The notes below the pieces were generated by a model. It was not told the origin of the DNA. It ran no database searches and worked only from the letters and a program-made list of their open reading frames with translations. From Takakia lepidozioides (taxonomy: Eukaryota > Streptophyta > Takakiopsida > Takakiales > Takakiaceae), in NCBI GenBank assembly GCA_030704615.1, contig CM060733.1, forward strand, positions 75,616,907 through 75,680,906: DNA of 64,000 bases, in the 5' to 3' direction. The position numbers were made by a program, and so were the translations under genes. Of this stretch, positions 1-21,912 are shown piece after piece (position 1 is the stretch's first letter; each line of letters opens with the position of its first letter).

Positions 1-1480
1 GGCCATTTGGGATATTTGGGGATCAATCAGGCCTCACTTGGTTAAAGGGGAACCGCAGACTTATGAGGAAACAATGCGCCAATTCCTATCCCTTACCTCC
101 AATGCCCCTTCCCCCGTAGAAAATGCCTCGACGGCCAATTTCTCTGCCTAGGACAGACTTAACTTTTCTGGGATGGGCATGCTTTCTTTTCTCCGGACCA
201 GGTCAACACCGTTATGGGTCCTCAAAGAGGGAACTCAGGCTACCAGCAGCTCCTTCAAAGTATCCCGCTCCCATGGATCCATAACCTGACCGCGGGCCCG
301 GATCGTGGTCTGTCTAACAGTTGGATTACTTGTTCCAACAACCCCAACCAAGTGATCTACATCATTGATTCCAAATCAGATCACTTCATGGGGTTGGTGA
401 TGAACAAATTAGACCTCTCCAACTATCTGCACCTTTCATCCAAGGCCCCAGCCGTTATCTCTGGTGGACAATTCACCCCAGTTAGAATCTGTCACTGGTC
501 ATCAAACAAGGATATGAATCCAATGGCTCCTCTTGGCCAGCCAATAGCTTCATGGCTCTCTTCTCAATTGTTTCTATGGGTAGAGGGAGGCACTCTCATG
601 GGTCTGGCGGTAGACCCCAAAGAATGGTCTTGGGATTTTGAACCCTCCCGACCTTCGTTCTTTAACTATTCAGCCAAAGCTGCATACCGCTCCACGCTGA
701 AACCAAACCTGTTTTCGGATAAATGGAACTCTAAATGGGCTGGGCATGGTCTTCAACAAGCTAACTGGAACTTCATCTGGTCTCATATTTGGATCAAGGT
801 CAGACCAGCGAAGGTGGCTGCGTTCCTTTGGCAACTCGCTAACAGGGTTCTCAAGGTCGGGGCTTGGTTGTCATTCTCAGAGGCACTACTCTGTAAATGT
901 TGCAACCTTGGTATCTCGGAATCAATTGAGCATTGTCTCCTCCTCTGTACCATACCCTCTAAAACTTGGCCTCGACTCCTTCCTGTTATGCAGATATGGA
1001 AACCAGGGTCACCCTCTTTAGTTCAAAAGCTTTTAAATTATGACCCAGTATCTCAGCAACTTCACTGTCGCTGCCCAGTGTATGATTCCCTTAGGTCTAT
1101 CGCGTTGTGGAATATATGGAAGGTAAGATGCAGTTGGACTCTAAATCACGAGAGAGGTTGTCTCTCTGTTTTACTGTCTACAATATTTCATGAGGTCTAG
1201 ATTGAGGCAAGAAAGGCTTGGGTTAAAATGCATGCAGACATCAGCAGGGATCCAGAGGCTGAACCTGGGCTCCTCAGGAAATTCCAAAGATCTTGGGGGC
1301 AGAAACGAGTTCTTATGCAGCTGCTCTTTGACGTCAAGCTGTCAATGGTCCAAGAGCCCACCAAACTCCCAGCAGTTTGCAGCAGCTTCGCTCCCTTGAA
1401 TCACCCGAATTTGAAAGGGAGGTCAATTGGAAGCATATCAGTGGGAAGCGCTCCACCAGACTCTGCTTCGACTAGTGCAT
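1..1480 (+). mobile_element. Degenerate LINE ORF2 C-terminal region (zf-RVT)
   Basis: An open frame at 214-1200 reads as the reverse-transcriptase zinc-binding (zf-RVT) region of a plant LINE ORF2. It has an F-N-Y-S-A-K-A-A-Y-R lead-in, a W-N-x-I-W motif, V-R-P-A-K-V-A-A-F-L-W-Q and a Cys/His cluster near residues 227-245. Homologous sequence continues in shifted frames upstream (about 1-213) and downstream to about 1460, where it ends with a P-E-F-E-R-E-V-N-W-K-H-like motif. Frame breaks show the copy is dead. The RT domain is not in the window, so the element continues to the left or is truncated. This family looks different from the LINE at 5060-7120. Confidence 0.75.
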
Positions 1481-1915
1481 CTCCATGCAGGCTTCCTCTT
1501 TGCGATCAACAATTATTTATTTATTTATTTTTTCCTTTCACTTAGTTCCGCCCTTGTCTGCCCTTTCTCTCTCGTATATTTACTTTTCAGAGTTCAGAGG
1601 TTATCTGAAATCCCAATTTGCAGCCGGTCCAGGCTCCCTTTCCTTCGTAGATCCCTGTCTGCACTTCCCCACTTTTCTCCTCCATTGCTTGCCAGATCAA
1701 TGCTTATTCTACGCTTCTTCTTCCCCTATAGCAGACGGTCCAGACTGCTCTCCTTCTGTATGTTGCATGTAATGGGGTTTTCTCTTCATCGCTATTGTAT
1801 AACCCATCTTCCATTGTTGACAATCTCCCATCGCAATTCTTCTCTCTCTGTTGAAAGCTCGCATCTCGTGAGCCATAGCCAAGCCATAGCCAGGCTCTAG
1901 GGGTACCCCTCAACT
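1481..1915. other. Non-coding stretch between two LINE remnants
   Basis: Pyrimidine-rich sequence with a short (TTTA)n run near 1514-1530. No gene is recognised. It may be the 3' UTR of the preceding LINE copy or unrelated filler. Confidence 0.4.
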
Positions 1916-2350
1916 ATGACCCTGCCACCAAAACTAGAGTGGTTAGTTGTCCAGTCTTTGAAACCCTTAGAAGCAGCACTTTGTGGCATCTGTGGAAGAC
2001 ATGATGCACTAGAACTTTCTCTGGTCAAACAACAACTATCTCTGCTCTTCTCACATCTGTTTTCTATGATCTTGGTACTGAATCTAGGAAAGCCTGGGCC
2101 AAGCTATGTGCAGATATAAGCGGAAACCCCAAATCGTAGCAGCTAGCCATGATACATTCCGGTCCACTTGGGGGAATCAGAGCCTCTTCTGTGACAGTGC
2201 ATCACCAGACACCTGCATCTGGTCCGAGTTGCCTCCCCCATCGCGGAGAAGACTGCGCGCCACGCTCCACCGCATCCCCTGAGTTCGAACGAGACATTAA
2301 TTGGAAACATCTAAAGGGTTCTACAAAGGCCTCACGACTTCATTATTGAC
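1916..2350 (+). mobile_element. Second LINE ORF2 3' fragment
   Basis: Broken frames here parallel the C-terminus of the preceding copy: a K-A-W-A-K-L-C-A-D-I-S-like stretch around 2085-2120 matches K-A-W-V-K-M-H-A-D-I-S around 1212-1245. A P-E-F-E-R-D-I-N-W-K-H motif near 2278-2318 matches P-E-F-E-R-E-V-N-W-K-H near 1400-1435. It is a second diverged copy of the same LINE 3' end in the same orientation. Confidence 0.6.
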
Positions 2351-3099
2351 AGGCTTAAGTCGCAGTAGTCAATCCCCAATCGTGCGCCTATTACCTTCAG
2401 GGACATTAATCTTGACAGAGTTTAATTCCTAGTTCTTGGATCTTGCAAGGTATGTTCGGAGGGTTATAAGGGTTGTTTCAAGTCCGGTCGGGTTAGGACT
2501 GCTTCTCCTCGATGGAGGGTCAAGTTCGTTCGTTCACCGAATACGGTGTTTGTGCCTCATGGTGTAAAAAGGGGTTTTAATTTTTTTCCCCGAATAATCT
2601 GAAATAACATCTAACCAGGGCCTCTGTCCCCTGTTCTTTATTAAAAAAAAAAGATAAAAGAAAAAGAGAGACAAAATAATTAAAAAATAAATAAAATCTA
2701 AATCGAAGAAGACTCTCTGTCGATGACTCAAGTCGGGAGCGCTTGTGTGGAGGGGCGGGAACGAGCCAGGTGTGCGAGGTGGGGTATGTGTACAGTCAGC
2801 AGCACGCCCTCTCTGTCTCCCCGGATGGCCGTCTCTTGTCTAAGAATGGAAGAACAAGGAACTGAAGAGATGACTCAGACGACAAAGATGAGTGTGTACA
2901 TAACTGAACAGCTCAACTTATCTCACTGTTTTCAGGGACTATCGGACTCTCTGCACTCTCCTCTTGCTTTTCTCCGCCAGGGACTAAGCTGGATAAGCTG
3001 GGCTTTCCTACACGCTAGGCTTGTACCACAAGCTCTGTTTGGGCTTCCATTTCTTTTTCTGTATCTCTCGGTTCAGGATAAGGTGGACGGTATCCAGGC
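2351..3099. other. Intergenic region and presumed USP promoter/5' UTR
   Basis: No gene seen. It holds an A-rich stretch at about 2640-2705 and then the region directly upstream of the USP start codon at 3100. No core promoter element could be assigned with confidence. Confidence 0.4.
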
Positions 3100-3937
3100 A
3101 TGGGGATCGACCGCAAGATACTCATAGCAGTTGAGGATTCGGAGGTGTCCGCGTACGCTTTCACATGGGCCCAGCACAATCTATTGCGAACGTCAGACCA
3201 TGTCATTGTGCTCACTGCATCACGGTATGGGGTTTACGAGTATCCTGCCTCGGGCGTTTCTAGTATCACTGGTGTATTCCCTGCGTGTATGCTTGATGGT
3301 TGGTTCCCTCTCTCGCTCCTTATCCTTCTCTTTCTTTATCAAGGTAAGTCCCACTACCGGAGTGAGCCCTCACAAAGGTAGTTTCTATTCCCTATGTCCG
3401 AACTGGGCGCGGGGTCCATGGCCACAAGGCTACAGCAAACAACGTCTTATGAGTACATTCTCTCCTTCCTGAGCTGATACTCTTTTCTTCCACCCACATG
3501 AATTTCGAGGCTCCAAGATGCAGCATACTCGTGGTTTAATTGGGCTTGAACACATTGCTAGTGTGTCGGACTCAGGACAGTTTGCAGATACTGTGGAACT
3601 TCAAACTCAAAATTGAGTGCACAAAAATGTACGCTTGAAGCATTTTCCACTGGTTACATATCCAGCTGTGTTTTTGCTGCATCACAGTTGAGAGTCACAC
3701 CCTTCAACGAACTACGGATCCTCGCAGCCTTTTGAGGTTCTTCACCTCAAGGGGATAAAACACCAGATGATTATGAGGTGATGCCAAAATATTTTGAAAA
3801 CCAGACCTCATGCCATCGATTTGGTAATTCCAATTCTCTGTCATTTCCGATGCAGAATCGCACTGGTGCAACATGGACCAATAGCAGCTTCATGGTGACT
3901 CAGGCTGATGAACCTTTTGAAATTTATAGGTTTCTGG

Positions 3938-3971
<34 letters not shown>

Positions 3972-6900
3972 GGGGTGCGCAGAGTACGGGGTTCCGTTGG
4001 CTCCATCAGTGAAGGAGACTCAACTGACGGAGAAGAGTGTGAACGGGGCCCCCAAAGCCCTTGTACAAAAGTATTGTCAGCTATGCGCACAACATGGTGT
4101 AAGTATGTAGATCCCTTTCAGCTTCTCAAGTTCAAAAGGTAGGCTTGGAATCCTAATCAACCTCCTGGGCCACTACCTCAGTGCCTGCTTTTATCTATCT
4201 TGTGTTCTTTGCGTCTTTTGTCAAATTCTGAGCCCCCAGTTTTGTTGAGGGTGAAGTATTCTTATGAGTTAGAGGGCTAAATTTTTATTTAAGCAATCAA
4301 TCGGTACATTGGTATCCAATTGGAGTGTCGGATCATCAGCATTTCAGATTGCTGCAGATATCTTGTGAGGGGGAGGTGGTAAAGGGTGAAGCTGGAAGCT
4401 GGATCGTTCATGAGGCCAATCGCGTTGGTGCTGATGTGATCGTGGTGGGCAGCCACGCTTATGGCGTGATCAAACGGTACAAGCTCGATGTTAACGTTTC
4501 TTAAAATTGTCATGTGATTCCGGTTCCCTTGTAACAGTACTGATTTTCATCTTGAAAAGAGAAGATTGATGAGTCAAGACGGGCCTGATTTCCATGTGGG
4601 CAACTGTTAAGCACTTGCTCTGTCTGTGATATTATATCTAGAGTTCTCTCAAGATATGCACCGCTGGCGGTAGTCCAATGAGAATATCATGGCCAAATCA
4701 AAAGTTTCTTAACCAAATGACAAGATCATAGACTTAGAGAATGCAGATCACAGTGGAGTATAATCTTGATTGAGATAGCTAAGCTCAGTGAACGCCCATA
4801 AGTCAGAGATGTTACCATTGTCTCCTCAGCATGGCTTTGAGTTGATGTGACTGCAGAGCGTTTCTAGGGAGTAAAAGTGATTATGTGCTACGTAATGCAC
4901 CGTGCCCGGTGGCAATTGTGCGACAGGCAGAGGATACCCTGCAACTGCATGACCCGCTCTCATCTTCTGGGCTCACGAGGAAAATCGTCATTGCCGTTGA
5001 TTTATCAGATGAGGTACTTGCTGCAACCCTCTGCCTTTCCATCCTTGGGCCGAAAAGAGATTGTACTCATAAGACGTTGTTTGCCGTAGCCTTGTGGCCA
5101 TTGACCCCGCGCCCAGTTTGAGCGGGAACAAAAGGGACAGAACCTACCTCTGTCAGGGGCTGACGTTGGTAGTAAGACTTACCTTCATATATAGAATTAA
5201 TCCGGGTTTTCCAGATATCCTCTAGAAATCCCTTCACACAAGCATCAATCTGCTGTGTGTGATTTGCCCAAAAACTAGGCCTCAGGAGGGCCTGGGCTTT
5301 TGGCTCAGCCTCGAGACTTTCAAAGTTGGTAAACAGGGGTACAGGCACAATTCCCTTAATAGATTTGAAGAGAGCGTCTCTTTGGTGTGAGAGAACCCCG
5401 GACAGTGTATCAGAAAATGAATACTGTCTTCAGATTGCCCACACAACGGGCAATTGCACTCTCCCTTTCCTCTCTGCTTCTGTTTGCTGTTCAAAGGTAG
5501 GCTTTCTGCCCTGAGTTTAAATTTCAGTCTAGTGCCGAGAGTGGGTAGACCCTTGAGGTCATCCAAGATGCCCTCCCCCATGTCACAGACTGGAAACAAG
5601 TTCAGGGAAGTTTTCTGCCTAACTTCATTTTCATCAGACAATCTCATGGCAACAGACATGGCTGAGGACACTACAGCCTCTAAGTCAGATTTATCCAGCA
5701 GGGTCAAGACTTGCGGATCCAGGTCCAGGTCCTTGAGGATCTCTTCTACTCTCTTCTGCCAGGACTTAGCCTGTTTGACAGGGCGGTCCTGTTTCCAAGA
5801 TATAGAGTCGATTAATTTAGGATATCTGGTGTTGGGCATATGTTGCAGCTGACCCCACCATCTGACCTTGAATTCATCTCGTCGGGAGCTTAAGGACGGA
5901 ATGCCAAACTCACCCCGAACAGCCACATTGGCTGTTTTGGAGCATGCTGACATACACTCCTTAAGCACCCCCACTTGAATGGATTCTAGAGACTTAGCCT
6001 GGTTGGAGTTATCAACCCATATAGCAGATCCGTACTCCAAGGCAGGTCTAATAACGCGACAAAGCATGGTTTTCTTGACCTCAGAGTTGACCCCTCTGCA
6101 GTGGAAAAATTTAGTGAGCCCCAGAGCTTTGCCCTTGCCAGTTTGAACAACTTTCCGGATATGTGCATCCCAATTACAATTGGAGGAGAACTCAACGCCC
6201 AGGTAAGTGTAGGAAGGGAGGACCGGGATCTCTTGGCTACCCCACTGCCACTTAAGATCACTTCCTCCCTCTCCTCTGTCGTTGAATGCTACCACTGCAC
6301 ATTTGCTGACATTAGCCTCTAGCCCCCAAAGATCAAAGTATCTCTTCGCGCAATCAATCAACTCCTGGAGATTGGTTGGAGTCTCCCCTATGCCTGCGAA
6401 GTCATCCGCAAACATAAGGGCTGGTATGGTGGTATCACCCACCCTTAACCCAAATCCCTCACTTTCCACATCCTCGAGGAGTTGATTGATGAAAACATTG
6501 AAGAGCAGAGGGGAGAGAGTACATCCTTGAGCTACACCTTGGTCTATGTCAAAGAAGTTGGACTTCTGTCCGTTAACAGTGACACAGCTTTTGGTGTGAG
6601 CATACAAGTTGTGGACAACTCTCCACATCTTTCCCTTGATCCCACAAGACCAGAGGCGGAACCATAGGCAATCCCTCCACACTGTGTCATAAGCCTTTTT
6701 GACATCCAGGAAAAAGACATAAGTGGGTTTCCCTTCTTTTTTCCTTCCCTGGATAATCTGGCTTAGAGTGAAGATATGATCCACACAGCCCCTGTTTCGC
6801 CGAAAGCCAGCTTGGCCTTCGTGGAAACAACCTCTGGACTCCAGATCAACCTCGAGACGAGTACTTATAACTCTGCAGAATGTCTTGCCAACAGCATTGA

Positions 6901-8421
6901 GGAGCGTGATGCCACGGTAGTTCCCCGGTTCTTCTCTGTCACCCTTCTTGTATAGATTGACAATGACCCCCTGTCGCCAGCGAAAGGGGATCATTTCAGT
7001 CTTCCAGATAAGGTTAAAGAGGAGAACTAGGGCCTCTATCATGGGATCGCCACCGTGCTTGATAAGCTCGTTGACAATACCATCAGGTCCACCAGCTTTA
7101 AGAGAGTGCGAACACATGAAAATGCTAACAGGTCAGAATTTCTGTGTGTTGGCGCATTATGCAGGCAGTGTATGCATTCACATGGGCCCTGGAGCATTTC
7201 TGCAAGGAGGACGATAAAGTGATCATCTACCATGTGCACCAGTCTGTCATGGTTACCAGTATAGGCACCGGTACTCTCTTTCTGTCTTGGACAACGTACC
7301 TGATACTTAGATCAGCATAAAGGCAAGTTCAGGTTGATCTCATAATACTCTGGGTACCTGAAACTGCTCGAGGATGTCATATCCAATGTTTGCAGGCACG
7401 ATCAAAGAGGAAATCTTGCTCTCGTATGTGTGATTTGATTGTCATCAACAGTAATTCCACAAGGGTGTTTGCTTGTCAGTCATTTGCTCCTCAGCCAGCC
7501 TGAACCTTATATGTACAAGCCGCCACCCTTGCATGCTAAACTCTGGAACTCCCTTCACTGTCATTTTTGATCCCAGCCCCCGCAGTCTCTCTGACTTCAA
7601 TAAACCTGGGACAAGGGCATGACGGGGAGAATTTGGACATATGTTGATGCTATTCCTGGGGATGGTTTTCTTTTGGGATGGTGCTTTTCCCTACTTTCTC
7701 TCTTAGACTGGAGCCCAAAATCAGCCGAAATCTAAGTGGTTGTAGATCAACTGATTCAGTAGGAGCATATGATTTTCTCCTTTCAAATTGCGCAGGCCAA
7801 TTTGGGACAGAGGGAATGTACATACCATCAGTGGACTATACACCGCAAGAGGAGGTGAAGGGACTGAGCGACAGTGAGAAGCTGGTGGAGAGTTTCATGG
7901 CATATGCATCGAAGAAGTCGAAGGTACCTCACCCACTCATCCGTTATATGGTTAAGGATACTTTTTGAAAGGAAAGAAAAGCTGCTGATGTGATGTGGTC
8001 ATGCAAGACAGATCAAGTGTGAGGGCATGGTGGTCACTGGGCAGACGGAGGCCAAGGTTTGTGAAGGCTTGGTAGCTCTCAATGCTGACACGCTTGTCAT
8101 CGGCATGCATGACCGAAGCAGTCTTTCAAGGTGTGTAGAAGCGAACACCTTTTTCGCATACTAGAAGCTACTATGGTGTTGTCTAGTGGAAACAGCAGTG
8201 GTGTAGCTTTGCACTGATAGATCTGAGACTCCATTTAAGAGAAAGAATGAACAGTGCATGCAAATTGATAAGCTTCAAAATGTGGACAATATGGCAGGAC
8301 ATTTCTGGGAAGTGTGAGCGAATATTTAGTGCACAACAGTCCATGCCCGCTCATTGTTGCCAAGATGCCCAAGAGTGGTGATGCCGAGCCAGAATTCGAG
8401 GCCCACAGGCATGATCAATAG
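3100..8421 (+). CDS. Tandem two-domain universal stress protein (USP-USP)
   Basis: A fused protein with two UspA-fold domains, predicted soluble and cytosolic; USPs bind nucleotides and act in stress responses. Model A exons: 3100-3271, 3983-4098, 4358-4476, 4857-5013, 7165-7270, 7796-7923, 8012-8130, 8298-8421 (1041 nt, 346 aa). Model B replaces the first two with 3100-3224 and 3930-4098 (348 aa), placing a 31-base G run in frame as ten glycines. Domain 1 starts with R-K-I-L-I-A-V-E-D-S-E (from residue 5) and ends near 150. Domain 2 starts with R-K-I-V-I-A-V-D-L-S-D-E near residue 178. The two halves share an exon of identical length (119 nt) and matching phases, so one USP gene was duplicated with its introns. 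In both nucleotide motifs (G-2x-G-9x-G-S/T) the second glycine is changed: A130 in domain 1, D300 in domain 2 (model A numbering). Intron 4 carries an antisense LINE. The end of exon 1 is the least certain junction. Confidence 0.85.
3335..3468 (+). mobile_element. LINE 3'-end fragment in USP intron 1
   Basis: About 130 bp matching the last codons and 3' tail of the LINE family seen at 5060-7120, ending with the recurrent tail CTTATGAGTACATTCTCT. It is diverged from the other copies and lies in the sense orientation in the first USP intron. Confidence 0.75.
3940..3970 (+). repeat. Homopolymer run of 31 G
   Basis: An uninterrupted run of 31 G, followed after one A by four more G. It lies immediately 5' of the USP exon at 3983 or inside that exon. 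Its length keeps frame between an upstream splice acceptor at 3928-3929 and the downstream USP coding sequence. Homopolymer length is error-prone in sequencing. Confidence 0.95.
5060..7120 (-). mobile_element. 5'-truncated LINE with reverse transcriptase ORF
   Basis: The copy lies antisense in USP intron 4 (5014-7164). A 611-codon frame (7117 down to 5282) covers the reverse transcriptase: A-G-G-P-D-G near the start, N-Y-R-G-I-T-L-L-N-A-V, the catalytic F-A-D-D box (A-L-M-F-A-D-D-F), then a terminal CCHC-like knuckle (C-x-C-x2-L-C ... H-F-L-I-H-C). The endonuclease domain is missing, so the copy is 5'-truncated. Compared with the copy at 56038-56380 it carries two extra bases near 5380, which shift frame before the conserved C-terminal segment read at 5348-5067. 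The 3' end is not poly(A) but CTTATGAGTACAATCTC. High identity to the copies at 37504 and 56038 suggests recent activity. Confidence 0.9.
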
Positions 8422-9586
8422 AAGGAAGGCTTGGGGTCGTCTTCTGCAATGCCTCTACTTCTTCAACATGAGACACATTCAAAATGGCCTCTAGGGTCAC
8501 TCCCATGCTATCAAGAGAGATCAACACAAAGTCATGGCTGGTATGGGCAGGTAATAAATGGAGTGCTAATGGCAAGGAAAATGCATTGCATCATCACGAA
8601 TCTCTCCAAGCGAACTCTAAAACATGAGCTATCCATGATTCCTCCCTCTCTCTCTGAATCAGTTGTCGTTTCAGAAAGCAGACTTTTAGAAGCCAACAGA
8701 AAACTCATATACATGCTGTACATAAGTCAGAAGGATGGGAGTTTCATTTTATTTCACCAGATTTGCTGTAATGCTAGAGCAAGTTTGAGTTTGATAGGCT
8801 CCTTGTACCCTTGGAAAGGTAATAAAGGTTAAAATTTCAAATTAAGAAGGGCTATTCAATCCTTTGGAAGGGAAGGGAAAGGAAAGAGGAGAGGAGAGAG
8901 CTCCAGATTTCGCAAAATGGAAAGAGAATATCCTATCCAAAAAGTTTAGATGCTGCATGGGTAACTGACCACAAGCACAAACATATCACTTCGTGAATTG
9001 AAAAGAGGATGAAAGTACCCGGACACTCCAGGAAAAAGATTGGAAGTTTGCATTGAGTACTACTCCCTTCCTTGTCAGCTACTGTCTTGGACCTTTTGCC
9101 TTTCCCACCACACTTCACTCCATTGGTGAGTCAAATATGGAGCTTTGAAAGCGAATGCCGCATGCTTGTGATGGGGTAATTAGGCCACCAGACACATGGA
9201 AACAGTCAGACATCAACACAGCATGAAATACCTTACAAAAATGGGACGGCAATTGGGAACAGTTATTCAGTGAAGAAATAAAAATCATTATCCGGCGAAT
9301 AAAAGTTTCCAATTACATTACCTGCGTTGAAAATATCTACTCCAGGAATTTTATCATGCCAATATCCAATCACAGAAAGATCATACTAAATTCCTTTACC
9401 GCAACTGCTCAGACAGCTTGGCTGGAGGGCAACTGTGGGCTTCACAATGGTTCTACCAAAGATTCCAACTTAGCAAGACAGGAAGCACGATAAGACTGCA
9501 AGCCGCCAAAGCGAGGACAAGTACTGTCAACTTCTTGCTTCCACCAACAACCCCTTTCACCTTGGCCATGTAATCTACAAAGATTC
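8422..9586. other. Convergent intergenic region (USP / AlaRS 3' UTRs)
   Basis: No coding region is recognised between the USP stop codon and the AlaRS stop codon, which face each other. A purine-rich stretch lies near 8860-8905. Confidence 0.5.
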
Positions 9587-21171
<11,585 letters not shown>

Positions 21172-21912
21172 CCTGTCAAACTGATGTATGGCTTCGACCC
21201 AAGAGCCTTCTTGCTTGCTTCGATTTCCAAATTTTCTGACCTCAAGAGCCCACCTTCTCCAAGTGCAAGAGGCAGAGCTATTCCTCCTGGGAGCTGCGGA
21301 GGCGGCCAGCCATGGCGCTCTCTCCTCTCCCAGGGTTACAATGGCTCACCCCTACCCAATCCTTCCTTACCTCGGGTCAACCACCTGGGTTAAGCCCATT
21401 GAATGTTTACTAACGAAGTTCTAACATCCTTTTGCAAATTTTCGTCCAAAGTACACAGAAAAACTCGATATGTAGCGGAGATTATTGCTAACGGATCCAC
21501 TAGCTACACAACTCCTTGTACAGATGTTTCTGTTAAGTAGCCTTCTCTCCGTTTGTAAGCAGCTCCATGCTGTCTCTCTCTCTCCTTCACACGTACAAAA
21601 TACAAAACCTTGGAGAACGTGTGGTTTAGCCAAGTTTGTGCCATAATATTTCGAAAAAGTATTTGTCACATTGATTGAGGGGGTAGGACTCTGGAGGGTG
21701 TGTGGCATTGTGGCTAAACCATGATCCCTGGTGGCTATTGGGATGTTTGCGAGGCAGGGATGGAAGCTGCAGGTGGTGACTGCAGTGACGATGGTGGAAG
21801 TGGAATGGTGTTGTTTGGGCGTGCTTGATGCGTCAATTGGAAGCCAGCAAGAAAGGGCAGAGCTCAAGATGGTGTGGGGTGGAAGCCCAGCAGGAGAGTG
21901 AGGAGACACGCT
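21172..21912. promoter_or_regulatory. Shared divergent upstream region of AlaRS and spatacsin
   Basis: 741 bp separate the AlaRS AUG (minus strand) from the preferred spatacsin AUG (plus strand), so both promoters and 5' UTRs must lie here unless upstream exons exist. The AlaRS-proximal 170 bp are open in the AlaRS frame. No TATA box was identified with confidence. Confidence 0.6.

Noticed and set aside
3778-4110. A separate small gene encoding a polyglycine protein
   Set aside because: Its C-terminal half is a USP exon that joins in phase to the next exon; the N-terminal half has no similarity.
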